From NCBI GenBank assembly GCA_019247305.1, contig JAFAPC010000114.1, positions 1 through 64,000 of the forward strand: a DNA stretch of 64,000 nt, in the 5' to 3' direction. Origin of the DNA: Pseudonocardiales bacterium (GTDB lineage Bacteria; Actinomycetota; Actinomycetes; Mycobacteriales; Pseudonocardiaceae). The notes below the pieces were generated by a model. It saw only the letters and a list, made by a program, of their open reading frames with translations. It was not told the origin of the DNA and searched no databases. Shown piece by piece: positions 28,801-36,456 of this stretch (positions are counted from its first letter, which is position 1; each line of letters begins with the position of its first letter). The translations under genes were made by a program, and so were the position numbers.

Positions 28801-29580
28801 GACCAGCCCCGTCAGGCCGGTCTCATCGAGCTGGTGGCGCACCTGCGCTACCGTCCACCCCAACTCCAGCCGCTGCGCCGCGACGGCCAGCTCTCGGGCC
28901 AACCCAGTCACTGGGTCGGTGCCGGGCAGCATCGCCGGCAGCGTCCACCAGCCCGGCTCGGCCGTCATCACCGGCAGCAACCCAGCCCGCACCAGTGACG
29001 ACTTGCCGCACCCGGAGGGGCCCACCACCAGCAGCACCGCCCCCTCAGCCCGCTCAGCGGGAGACCGCAACAGCGCGGCCAGCTGATTCACCTCCTGGCC
29101 ACGGCCGAAGAAGACCCGATGATCCTCCACCCCGAACGCACGCAGCCCCGGAAACGGTGGCCGGCCATCGGGCCACCCCCAACCCCCGGCAGCATCAATC
29201 CGACGTAACGCCTCCACCAGCGCCGCACGGGCTTTGGTGTGATCCTTGGTGAGATCGGCGTACTGCGCGGACTTCACCAGCGAGTGATCCACTCCCGGCT
29301 CGGCCAGCACTGGCAACAGCCGACTATCCAGCGCCCGGGCGTAACCCACCTCGTAGGGACACCACGCCGAGGCCAGGAAAGCCGACGTGACCACACAGAC
29401 CACCGCATCGGCCCAGCGCAGCCGCTCCAGCAGCTTCTGCTCCCACTCCTCACCCACCACCATGCCATCGCGCAGGTCCCGGTCCAGGAACACCTCATGT
29501 CCCTCAGCCACCAACCACCGGTACACCTCATCGGTAGGCTCCGGATCATCATTGGCATGGCTGACGAAAACCCTGGCCAC
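25861..29580 (-). CDS. TIR-nSTAND NTPase-WD40 repeat protein
   Basis: A 1239-residue protein. Residues 1-130 are a TIR domain (VFVSHANDD start; SAWCPYEVGYA holds the Trp-Cys-x-x-Glu position of NAD-cleaving TIRs). Next comes an nSTAND-type NTPase with Walker A GPSGCGKSS (about 187) and Walker B LLVVVDQFEELL (about 275). A single membrane-like segment lies near residue 597 (IPLVFILAVAVVTFV). Twelve WD40 repeats (LATGSDDKTARLWDV type) fill residues 680-1215. The start GTG has GGGGAGGTGG upstream. Such proteins are thought to oligomerise on a signal and trigger the TIR enzyme, often in phage defence. It stands alone and converges on the MgtE-like gene. Confidence 0.9.
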   Translation of the reverse strand: MARVFVSHANDDPEPTDEVYRWLVAEGHEVFLDRDLRDGMVVGEEWEQKLLERLRWADAVVCVVTSAFLASAWCPYEVGYARALDSRLLPVLAEPGVDHSLVKSAQYADLTKDHTKARAALVEALRRIDAAGGWGWPDGRPPFPGLRAFGVEDHRVFFGRGQEVNQLAALLRSPAERAEGAVLLVVGPSGCGKSSLVRAGLLPVMTAEPGWWTLPAMLPGTDPVTGLARELAVAAQRLELGWTVAQVRHQLDETGLTGLVDDLLLAARARRLLVVVDQFEELLTQSGPGERARFAQLLRSALGGRVQVVATLRPEFLDQLDQLKDDSDPKELPTRTFTLRPLSREALRVVIEGPARLAGIKIDDELVARLVTDTDSGEALPLLAFTLDRLAEGVGRDSQLSTVLYEQFGGVQGALVHQADVALADASAASGRRAEEVMAGLLRLVTVDEQGRPTRWRVPRDDLSEPVTRELDAFVTRRLVSTDTHNGSVVVEVAHEAFLTAWTPLAQAIEKSKPALQARRAVEQAAAEWHDHGRSPTRLWERGQLAAAISDTGAHLQTGDLVTDHVELSSTARAFLHASIRCDHVRRRRTTAAVLSIPLVFILAVAVVTFVQQRTAKQRDVAISQQVAGQAMRLRDTSPALAAQLSLAAYRLAPTTEARNSLLNTFATPYATPLTGHADGIHSVAFSPDGHTLATGSDDGTVRLWNANDLYHPNLLGFLTADIKKFISFISSVAFSPDGHTLATGSLNNLVRLWDVHDPGQPRLLGSLPDHVNGVYSVAFSPDGSTLATGSGDATVRLWNVRDPQHPYLLHALTGHMGAVSSLAFSGDGHTLATGSYDMTVRLWDVSDPRQPHPLNTLTGHTKAVFSVAFSPDSRTLATGSDDNTARLWDVSDSPHSRPLSTLTGHAGTVFSVAFSGDGHTLATGSDDKTARLWNVHDPYQPRLLGSPLTGHAEGVFSVAFSPDSHTLATGSDDKTARLWDLPGPTMTVYTNPVSSVAFSPDGRTLATGSYDKTVRLWNVSDPGQPSLLRTLTDHSTSVTSVAFSPDGHILATGSYDKTVRLWNVRDPDQPTLLGTLTGHTKAVYSVAFSPDSRTLATSSDDNTTRLWDVSDSHHFHPLSTLTGHAGTVFSVAFSGDGHTLATGSYDKTVRLWNVRDPDQPTLLGTLTGHTKAVYSVAFSPDRHTLATASDDATVRLWETNVNYIAARICNITPALTKSQWDHYLSDVKYQPLCPWGTT

Positions 29581-30167
29581 CCCACCTCCCCACCAGCGTC
29601 ACTGCCCTCATACAGTTCGGCACCCCACACTGAACAGGCCATCGGTCGCCACCAGCGGTACCCGCACCGTGTCGAGGCGACCGCAGCGCACACCTACCTC
29701 TCGGCCAACGAGAACGAGGTGAGGGGCCCTGCACAACCCTCGGGCACACCCACCGCCTATCAACCAACCCCACGCCCGTGAACCAACACCACCGCCGTCT
29801 GACCCGCTGGTTCCGAACCAGAAGCGCACCCTATCGGCGTGGGTGCCACAGACAGTGACCGACTGATCGAAACCGCCCGAACGCCGGGCGCACACGCCCA
29901 CCCGACGGCGACGCCGATGTGGATGCGGTGGGCTCGGTGGGCCAGGCGCGTACAACGGGCGCCCCGCCGTCGTCACGACTCTCGAATTGGCGACCACCGA
30001 CAGCCGGTCATCCCGGCGATCCCGATGCGCAGCAGCACGGCAGCTGAGCTCGCTGAGACTCCTCCGGAGCGTCTCCTTGACCTTGGCCACCCATGATGAT
30101 CTGATCTGACCCCAGCTAGCCAGCTAGCCGTTACTCATCAGTAACTCCCTACCTGGAGGTTTCCGTC
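29581..30167. other. Intergenic stretch with small dyad
   Basis: About 590 bp without a convincing gene; the minus-strand frame 29608-30090 lacks a family or ribosome site. Near the right end are agctagcc direct repeats (30115-30130) and a gttactcatcagtaac dyad (30131-30146), just before the ribosome site of the next gene. They may be a regulator site. Confidence 0.5.
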
Positions 30168-30602
30168 ATGCAAAAGTTGACAAGGCTACTGGTTGGGTCA
30201 GCTGTCCTGGCGACCGTCGCGCTATCGGCCCCTGAAACGGCATTGGCTACCCCTACAGAAGGGTTTCGGAAGCCAGTCGTAGGGACCGTCACGCCCGGCG
30301 GGAAATTTACGCTAGTAAAAGATATTTACCACTTAGAAAATCCCGGCAACGGCCCAGTCCTGTTCGACCTCCAGAAAGGCGTGGATGGCCAATTGTGCAT
30401 AGAGATGCGAGAGGCTCGCAGTGGTCTTCTACTCTCCAGGGTGTGCCACAACGCCGGTGAAACAGGTGCCAAGACGCTGGCTGACCGAGTGCCTACCGGC
30501 GTCCGCGACGTTGTCTTGTACGCTCAGGAGCCTTTGGATGCGAATAATCGTAACGACAACCAACCCAGGCCATACAAGGGCTCGTTAATAATACACGAGT
30601 AA
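30168..30602 (+). CDS. Small secreted protein of unknown function
   Basis: A 144-residue protein with a clear signal peptide (KLTRLLVGSAVLATVALS, cut likely after ALA). The mature part is beta-rich with two Cys residues (LCIEM and RVCHN) and no known motif. TGGAGGT precedes the ATG. Codon use and base composition are clearly more AT-rich than in neighbours, as in the next gene, suggesting both came in by transfer. No function can be assigned. Confidence 0.7.
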   Translation: MQKLTRLLVGSAVLATVALSAPETALATPTEGFRKPVVGTVTPGGKFTLVKDIYHLENPGNGPVLFDLQKGVDGQLCIEMREARSGLLLSRVCHNAGETGAKTLADRVPTGVRDVVLYAQEPLDANNRNDNQPRPYKGSLIIHE

Positions 30603-30702
30603 GGGCTTATGTGATCACACGGATTCGAGTCTTGATGAGAGAGGAAAAACTGTGGGAACGGCCAGCGGTGTCTTGGAAGTTTCACCAAAGCTAGGAGATC
30701 AC

Positions 30703-31479
30703 GTGAACAGCACAGCCAATAAGGTCGTCGCGAAGGTCGCTGCAGTCGTCGCCGTATCGGGCTCGGTCTTCGTGTTCCCTGCTACTTCCGCAATCACTTC
30801 CCCTATTTCGGTGGCAGCTCTTGCGGAGCCTCAAGCTTCACCTCAGGACTGCAAACCACACTTTGTGACACATTGCTATACTAAGACGAACATACAGAAC
30901 TATATCGACGAAGTGCGTCCAAGGATCGTGGAGTTCTTCCAAGCCAGCTACCACGAAGCCGTGCCAGGGCCGTCCGACTATCGTTTCATTCCCGAAGGTC
31001 CGCCGATGCAGTCGGCCTGTACAAATAAAGATGGCAGCAGAATTTATCTTGACGCTAAAGCATACGACTATTGTCCGGATGACCAGAAGGTCTATCTCGG
31101 TCAGGTGTCTATGTGGGACCTATACTATAATGACGGTGAAATAGCGCCTGCTGTCGCCTTGGCTCATGAATGGGGACACGACATCCAGCACAGGAAAGGC
31201 GTGCGGGAGCCAAAGAATCCTGATGAAAGCGTGCGTCACGAGAACCAGGCTGATTGTGTCGCTGGGGCATGGATCGCGTATGCCGACCAGCGGAATTGGC
31301 TTAAGTCAGAGGATGTCCTCACTATCAATAAGATGCTTGAGGACATGGCACGCGACGAGAAAGTCGATCGTGATCACGGCACCTTGGAAAAACGCAGTAA
31401 AGCTATGTCGCTGGGAATTAGGAGGGGATTGAAGGCATGCAATGAATTCGACCCCACAACTCCTATTATTGCCAGCTGA
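30703..31479 (+). CDS. Secreted neutral zinc metallopeptidase (YpfJ-like)
   Basis: After a signal peptide (VVAKVAAVVAVSGSVFVFP), the protein carries HEWGHDIQH, a gluzincin HExxH site, and downstream HENQADCVAGAW, whose Glu is the third zinc ligand. This pattern is typical of the neutral zinc metallopeptidase family that includes YpfJ. It should cut proteins or peptidoglycan-linked substrates outside the cell. GTG at 30703 has AGGAG five bases upstream; an in-frame GTG at 30652 also has a purine-rich leader and would add 17 residues. Base composition is low-GC as in the preceding gene. Confidence 0.82.
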   Translation: MNSTANKVVAKVAAVVAVSGSVFVFPATSAITSPISVAALAEPQASPQDCKPHFVTHCYTKTNIQNYIDEVRPRIVEFFQASYHEAVPGPSDYRFIPEGPPMQSACTNKDGSRIYLDAKAYDYCPDDQKVYLGQVSMWDLYYNDGEIAPAVALAHEWGHDIQHRKGVREPKNPDESVRHENQADCVAGAWIAYADQRNWLKSEDVLTINKMLEDMARDEKVDRDHGTLEKRSKAMSLGIRRGLKACNEFDPTTPIIAS

Positions 31480-31857
31480 AGCTGATTTTCAAAAGCCAGT
31501 ACCAGTCCACCTGAGAATCATTTTAGAACTTCCTTAATGTCAAACTCCTTGGTTGTCCCTCCTGTGGCATAGCTTTGTCAAACTCGTGCTGACTGAGGCG
31601 CTGTTATCCCTGTACCGGGTATGAGCGGGATACGGCGGGAAGGAGCCATTAAAGGCGTGACCTGGGCGAAGCCGGCAGCGTTCTAGCGGTAGCGTTACTG
31701 GTCTGCGGCCGGTGTGAAGGCTATTGACCAGGCCATCTGAAGATCTGCGGCCCCATCTCACCGTATCCCAGTTTCATACCCGTACAAGAGGATTCCGTCC
31801 CGGTTTCCCCGTACGGCCAGCTCAGCGCTTCCGAAAACGTGACCGTCGCACCCTTCG
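31480..31857. other. Intergenic stretch
   Basis: About 380 bp with no supportable gene. It contains a second copy of tatgagcgggatac (31620-31633), shared with 6891-6904. Frames here are short and without ribosome sites. Confidence 0.5.
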
Positions 31858-32259
31858 TCAGAGCAGGTCGATCTCCAGGGCGGGGTCTACCCGGCGCAGT
31901 CCTCCGGGATCGACGCTGAGGGCTGGCCAGCCTCGTTGGCGGCAGGCGTGGACGACCCAGCCAGCGAGGACATCGAAGGTGTTGGTGGCCTCAAGTCGTC
32001 GTTCGATCGCTGCGGCGTCGGTGCTACCAAGCCGGCCCACGATGACGTGCGGATGGACCGCGAGGTCGTCAAGGAGCACACCGGTATCGGGTCGCAAAAC
32101 CTGGACTTCGGCGATTGCCAGGGACGGCAAAAAGTAAGTCAGGCCACGGACACGAGCCGCACCCAACCACGCGCTGAACGCGATACTGCCGCAGGTCCAC
32201 GCGGCGACGGCACTCGCATCGAGGACTTTGCCTCCGACCGAGAGTTCGGGCTGGCTCAG
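31858..32259 (-). CDS. PIN-domain toxin (VapC-like), probable CTG start
   Basis: Read from 32259, the protein begins SQPELSVGGKVLDASAVAAW, the first PIN acidic motif, and continues to residue 133 with IVGRLGSTDAAAIERR and a late TFDVLAGWVVHACR. No ATG, GTG or TTG lies in frame between the last upstream stop and the PIN motif; the only candidate is CTG, overlapping the antitoxin's stop as CTGA. A start at 32166 would delete the first catalytic Asp. VapC toxins are RNases, blocked by the protein encoded just upstream. Confidence 0.75.
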   Translation of the reverse strand: MSQPELSVGGKVLDASAVAAWTCGSIAFSAWLGAARVRGLTYFLPSLAIAEVQVLRPDTGVLLDDLAVHPHVIVGRLGSTDAAAIERRLEATNTFDVLAGWVVHACRQRGWPALSVDPGGLRRVDPALEIDLL

Positions 32260-32567
32260 CGGGCGTCCACAACGAGGTAGTCGCGACGGATCACATCATC
32301 ACCCGGCCACGGCCACCCACTGGTCTCATAGACCTTGCGATAGTCCGCCAGCGTCGGTGCACCGAAGCGCTCAGCTTGGCGCTGTTCGATGGCCAGAGCT
32401 ATCTCGTTGCGACCGGGCGTGGTCGTCGGTGCAGAGCCAGCCGGCACGATGTCGGCGACGACTTGCCCGTCGCGCACTAGGTGTACGACTGCACCGTGGG
32501 CAGCACGGTGGATGGCCTCAGCAAGCCCCTGAGGATCGTCAGGTGACACCTCGAACGCCGCGTTCAC
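32256..32567 (-). CDS. Antitoxin partner of the PIN toxin
   Basis: A 103-residue protein starting at GTG 32567 (NAAFEVSPDDPQGLAEAI), with a beta-strand/helix start like Phd/VapB-type antitoxins and HLVRDGQVVADIVPAG, which resembles the Phd fold. The C-terminal part (AERFGAPTLADYRKVYETSG) would wrap the toxin. It overlaps the toxin gene by 4 bp. There is no ribosome site, but TATAAT lies six bases before the GTG, so the mRNA is probably leaderless. Confidence 0.75.
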   Translation of the reverse strand: MNAAFEVSPDDPQGLAEAIHRAAHGAVVHLVRDGQVVADIVPAGSAPTTTPGRNEIALAIEQRQAERFGAPTLADYRKVYETSGWPWPGDDVIRRDYLVVDAR

Positions 32568-32573
32568 GGGGAC

Positions 32574-32579
32574 ATTATA
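32574..32579 (-). promoter_or_regulatory. Consensus -10 element for a leaderless antitoxin mRNA
   Basis: TATAAT on the minus strand, six bases before the GTG at 32567. The element includes the TAA stop codon of the upstream XRE gene (32575-32577). A perfect TATAAT is rare at this GC level. No good -35 hexamer is visible. Confidence 0.6.
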
Positions 32580-33939
32580 CGGGAGGATCGAGGGGCGGGT
32601 TGCCGGGGTTGTCGGTGCAGACCAGGGTGCGGATTCGGTGCCGCAGCTCCGCGACCTCCTCCAGGTTCTGGTGCGTGGCGGCGTGGCGGAATAGATCCCG
32701 CAGGTCCTCGGTGATGAGGTGGGAGCGGAGGGTGCCAGCGACCTCCAGGGCCTCATTCCCGATGGCGACGGCGTGGCGCGGGTCACCAGTCGCCATCGTC
32801 AGGGTGGAGAGCTTGGTCAGGCAGACCGCCCGGGCGCGGGCACGGTCCTCGGGGTGCCCGGCTGCGGCCGTGGTGAGTCGGGCAGTGGCTTCGCCGGGGT
32901 CCTGGCCCAGGATCGCCAGCTCAACCAGGGGCCTCCCGGCGAGCTGGGCGTGCTGCGCCTCGGTGTAATAGGCCAGGAATGAGGGCTCGTTGTCCGGGGT
33001 GAAGGGCGCGAAGTGCTCATCAGCGGTCCCGACCGCTCTCAGGGCTTCCTGGACCCGGCGCATCGCGGCCAGCGCGCGGGCTCGGTCGTTGTGCAGGAGC
33101 GCCCGGGCGGCCGGGGTGAGCCAGTCAGCGCGGACCAGAGCATGCTCCGCCAGCGTGAGGCCTTCATCGGGCTGCCCGGTCCAGATCGCCTGCTGGGCCA
33201 TGTCCGACAAGATGGAAGCGCGTAGGTTCCAGTCTTGGGCTTGCTCGGCGCAGGCCAGGGCGAAGCCGAACACCTGGCGGGCCTCGGCGTGGGCGCCGGC
33301 GTCGAGGGCCATGTATCCGGTGGTGTCGGCGAGGGCGCCGACCGCGGCGTGCAGCTCGGGACGCAGCCGCTCCGGGCAGCTAGCCTCCAGCAGGCCGGCT
33401 GCCCAGTGCAGCTGGCCCATGGCGGCCTCCAGGGCCATCCCACCGCCGTAGGTAAAGTCCCAGGACGTGAACGTCTGGGTGGCGTCGCGGAGCTGCGCGA
33501 TGTCACTGGCTCCGACCCGACGCGGGGTCGGGCGGGGTGTGCTGCGCTCCGGTAGCGCCGCTCTCGGTTCGGCGAGTAGGAGGCTGACGCCGCCGAGGGT
33601 GGTGGTGTGGACGAATTTTTGCCGTTTCGCCTTGTCCACCTCCTCGAGTTTCACGGCTTGGCGGCGGGCTCGGGCGTTGACGAAGCCGAGTTCGGCATCG
33701 GCGGAGACACTGAGGATCTCTCGCAGGGCTTCCCGGCACATTATCCCCGGCCAGCGGATGATACCTTGTTCGATTTTGCCCACGTAATTTGCGGTGAAGT
33801 ATACCCTCGTGCGGTGATGCTTCCAGATCCAGTCGTTCACCAGTTCGGCGAGTTCTTGGCGGGACAGGCCCTCCGTGGGGTGGGTGAGGGACGCGGTGCG
33901 TGCCCGCGCCTCCCGGAACTGACCATTCGATGTGGGCAA
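32575..33939 (-). CDS. XRE-type regulator with TPR-like C-terminus
   Basis: A 454-residue protein. The N-terminal helix-turn-helix region (LSRQELAELVNDWIWKHH, YVGKIEQGIIRWP) is followed by helical repeats up to the C-terminus. This type is very common in antibiotic-producing actinobacteria, often divergent from a small target gene. TTG at 33939 has AGGAGG at seven bases; the frame itself reaches 34311 without coding signs. A small + strand gene at 34192 lies upstream and could be its target. The toxin-antitoxin pair follows downstream. Confidence 0.82.
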   Translation of the reverse strand: MPTSNGQFREARARTASLTHPTEGLSRQELAELVNDWIWKHHRTRVYFTANYVGKIEQGIIRWPGIMCREALREILSVSADAELGFVNARARRQAVKLEEVDKAKRQKFVHTTTLGGVSLLLAEPRAALPERSTPRPTPRRVGASDIAQLRDATQTFTSWDFTYGGGMALEAAMGQLHWAAGLLEASCPERLRPELHAAVGALADTTGYMALDAGAHAEARQVFGFALACAEQAQDWNLRASILSDMAQQAIWTGQPDEGLTLAEHALVRADWLTPAARALLHNDRARALAAMRRVQEALRAVGTADEHFAPFTPDNEPSFLAYYTEAQHAQLAGRPLVELAILGQDPGEATARLTTAAAGHPEDRARARAVCLTKLSTLTMATGDPRHAVAIGNEALEVAGTLRSHLITEDLRDLFRHAATHQNLEEVAELRHRIRTLVCTDNPGNPPLDPPV

Positions 33940-34191
33940 GACCCTGCCTCCTGATGTGGATCGGCCCAGCACCCGTCGTGAGCACCGAGCCTGGCTGGCG
34001 TTTCGTAACCAGATGTACCATGCGTGTCCTTCGGTGTGATCCTCCAGGATCACATTCTCCGGTGTGAGTGGGGGAGGGGCCGCAGCTGACCGGCAACCCA
34101 CGCGAGGCAGGCCCAGGCCCGAACCGCCACGGTGTGACCCGGTCTCCGCCGACAGTGCTCGACGGGTGCGACCATCGGTCAGACTACGGAC

Positions 34192-34419
34192 ATGACCGTG
34201 AAGGGGGGCATCTCCCTGCCTGACGCGACCCACGCCCGCGCGCTTGAGTACGCCCGCAGCACCGGAACCACCTGTCCGGGCTGCGGGGATGTCCTCATCT
34301 TCAGCTGCCACCGTAAGTTGATCTTACAGTCTTATCTCGGCCGGCCCGTTAAAGCGTGGGTCCAGGCGGAGCTGACGTTGACAACGCGCGAACACGGGCC
34401 GGCTGGTGTTGCTCGCTAG
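34192..34419 (+). CDS. Small hypothetical protein, divergent from XRE regulator
   Basis: A 75-residue frame with a CPGC motif and a later SCH, possibly a zinc site. No ribosome site is visible, but CAGACT lies six bases before the ATG, so a leaderless start is possible. The position, divergent from an XRE-TPR gene, mirrors the pair at 60546/60809. The protein family is not recognised. Confidence 0.45.
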   Translation: MTVKGGISLPDATHARALEYARSTGTTCPGCGDVLIFSCHRKLILQSYLGRPVKAWVQAELTLTTREHGPAGVAR

Positions 34420-34535
34420 GTTGTCGACTAGCTAGCGCATCGTGACCGCTTTTAGCACAGCGTTTCTTTCGGCTGGAGTCGCTGCCTTCGCCACTCTGCT
34501 GGTTGAGTACTTCGCCAAGCCGAGTCGAGAAGCCG

Positions 34536-34615
34536 CTCTGAGTGCGCCGAGTTCGACAGGAGAGCCCTCGGGGGCCTCATGCACAGCTCTGACGTCGAAC
34601 TCGGCGCACTCAGAG
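34536..34615. repeat. Inverted repeat with 22-bp perfect arms
   Basis: Arms at 34536-34557 and 34594-34615 are perfect complements, with a 36-bp loop. It stands between the small gene ending at 34419 and the lectin gene at 34854. It could be a terminator or the ends of a tiny mobile element; no duplication of flanking bases is obvious. Confidence 0.6.
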
Positions 34616-34853
34616 CGACCGAGCTACATCGGCCGCACGACGTTACGGCGCGTGCTTTTCGTTTTCCTTCCCGCTGTGTTAGGTGGTGGCGGTGCTCAGG
34701 ACACTTGGTCGGTAATGCCTCCGGGGACAGTACAGCGGCTAACACAGCTGTGCTGGCCGATGGAGATAAGCGTAACCACCAGGTGGGCAGCGCCGTTAGA
34801 GATGCCGAACGGGGCGACTCGCGCCCCTACGGCAGAGCGGAGATTTCTCGATC

Positions 34854-35342
34854 ATGGCCAACGCGGCGAAGAAGACAATCAAGGGTGCCCTTGCGGCGCT
34901 GGTGGTGCTCGGGTCTCTTACGTGGATCGTCACGGTGCCGACCGTGGCCAGCGCGACGCCGAACGCGACTGCGGCGCGGGCGAATATAACCTCCACATTC
35001 CGTGATGTGTCGACCGAGCGCTGCTTGGACAGCAATACCACTAGGCAGGTCTACACCCGGCCCTGTAATGGCGGGAACTTCCAGAACTGGAGCTACGCCG
35101 GCTCGGACACTACCAGCACTATCCGTGACGTGTCGACCGGGTTCTGCCTGGACAGCAATACTAATGGGCAGGTCTACACCCTGCCTTGCAACGGCGGAAA
35201 CTTCCAGAACTGGGTCATCTCCAGTTCCAACGGCACGGTCCGTGATGTGTCGACCGAGCGCTGCTTGGACAGTAACACCAATGGGCAGGTCTACACCCGG
35301 CCCTGCAACGGCGGGAACTTCCAGAACTGGACCCATCGCTGA
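34854..35342 (+). CDS. Secreted ricin-type beta-trefoil protein
   Basis: A 162-residue exported protein. A signal peptide (ALAALVVLGSLTWIVTVPTVASA) is followed by three nearly identical repeats of about 42 residues, each with RDVSTxxCLDSN, GQVYTxPCNGG and NFQNW. The last word is the QxW motif of ricin-B-like trefoils. The protein may bind sugars on its own, since no enzyme domain is attached. GGAG lies upstream of the ATG at a wide spacing. The repeats are almost identical at the DNA level, a sign of recent duplication. Confidence 0.8.
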   Translation: MANAAKKTIKGALAALVVLGSLTWIVTVPTVASATPNATAARANITSTFRDVSTERCLDSNTTRQVYTRPCNGGNFQNWSYAGSDTTSTIRDVSTGFCLDSNTNGQVYTLPCNGGNFQNWVISSSNGTVRDVSTERCLDSNTNGQVYTRPCNGGNFQNWTHR

Positions 35343-35625
35343 CCCGGATCGTCTCCTAGTGCGGATGGTTCCTCAATCCGCACTCCCTGGTCCCAGGCGC
35401 ACTGTGACACCCACCTGGAGACCCACCGCTGGGCCCCGGTCCACTCATTCGGGCTCCCGTGCCGAGGCCGTGATAAAGCGCCATATCACGGCCTCGGCGG
35501 GGTGGCAGTATCGGCTCTGTTCCGCCGCTGAGATGGATCACCGCCTGAGTAACCCACATGTTCGGTTTGATGGCGTTGTGGGAGAGAGATCGAGCTGGGA
35601 ACACTTCGACGCGGGCCAGTCCAGC

Positions 35626-36180
35626 ATGACTGATATCCTCGACGCCATGAAGGCCGACGAGGTGACCCACTGGGCGCGCGCGATGCTCGAACCTGGTGCC
35701 GCAGTCATCCTCGACACCGAAACCGTGGACCTCGACACCGTGGACCACCACGCACCTGCCTGCGAGGTTGCCGTCATCGACGCCTCCACCGGAGAAACCC
35801 GGCTCAACACCCTCATCAACCCGAAGACCCCGATCAGCCATGGCGCCTTCCAATATCATGGCATCAGCGATGCCGACGTCGCCCACGCGCCCACCTGGCC
35901 CGAGGTACTACCCGAGGTGCTGCGCGTCACCGCCGGACGGAAAATCCTCGCCTACAACAGCGATTACGATTTCCGTGTCCTCTGCCGGGACAGCAATCGC
36001 TACCATCTCGACCCCGGACACCTCGGCGACGAAACGAACTGGGACTGCGTGATGAAACGTCGCTCCGAATGGCTAGGAATCAGGAGATGGCGTCCCCTCG
36101 ACGGTGGCCACCGCGCGCTCGGCGACTGCCTCAGCGCCCGCGACATCCTCCTCAAGATCACCACACCAGCACAGCGATAA
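35626..36180 (+). CDS. DEDDh-type 3'-5' exonuclease (DnaQ-like)
   Basis: The acidic residues of DnaQ-like exonucleases are all present: ILDTETVDLD (Asp and Glu), AYNSDYDFRVL (Asp), and HRALGDCLSA (His and Asp). It should remove nucleotides from DNA or RNA 3' ends. The ATG at 35626 is chosen because homology begins shortly after; ATG 35647 is also possible, and the frame is open far upstream through the lectin gene. No ribosome site is evident. It converges on a small minus-strand operon. Confidence 0.8.
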   Translation: MTDILDAMKADEVTHWARAMLEPGAAVILDTETVDLDTVDHHAPACEVAVIDASTGETRLNTLINPKTPISHGAFQYHGISDADVAHAPTWPEVLPEVLRVTAGRKILAYNSDYDFRVLCRDSNRYHLDPGHLGDETNWDCVMKRRSEWLGIRRWRPLDGGHRALGDCLSARDILLKITTPAQR

Positions 36181-36228
36181 CCATACGCCGCAGCAACATC
36201 GGCCTGCTGTTCCCGTGATAGGAAAGCC

Positions 36229-36456
36229 TCACGAATAGGCGTCCAGCCACCAGACGATGAGAGGAGGGTCGCCGCTGCGCACGGCGTGTTCGACGCGATG
36301 GCCGGTCATGTCGTGCCGGCCAGCTCCACCTTCTGCCCGTTCGGGGTAATGATGAATTGCCATTGGGTGGCTGTGGCCGAGAAACCACACGCACCAGTGC
36401 CCGTCATCGCCGGTGGCGGGTACGTATTCCCACGATGGCGGCGTCGTGATGGTCAC
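36229..36456 (-). CDS. Small hypothetical protein, second gene of a micro-operon
   Basis: A 75-residue protein (TITTPPSWEYVPATGDDGHW start, rich in His and Trp) whose GTG overlaps the TGA of the preceding small gene (GTGA). The overlap argues that it is translated by coupling and is a real gene. No family is recognised. Confidence 0.55.
   Translation of the reverse strand: MTITTPPSWEYVPATGDDGHWCVWFLGHSHPMAIHHYPERAEGGAGRHDMTGHRVEHAVRSGDPPLIVWWLDAYS

Noticed and set aside
29608-30090. 160-codon minus-strand frame upstream of the secreted protein
   Set aside because: Arg- and Gly-rich, no ribosome site, no family signs.
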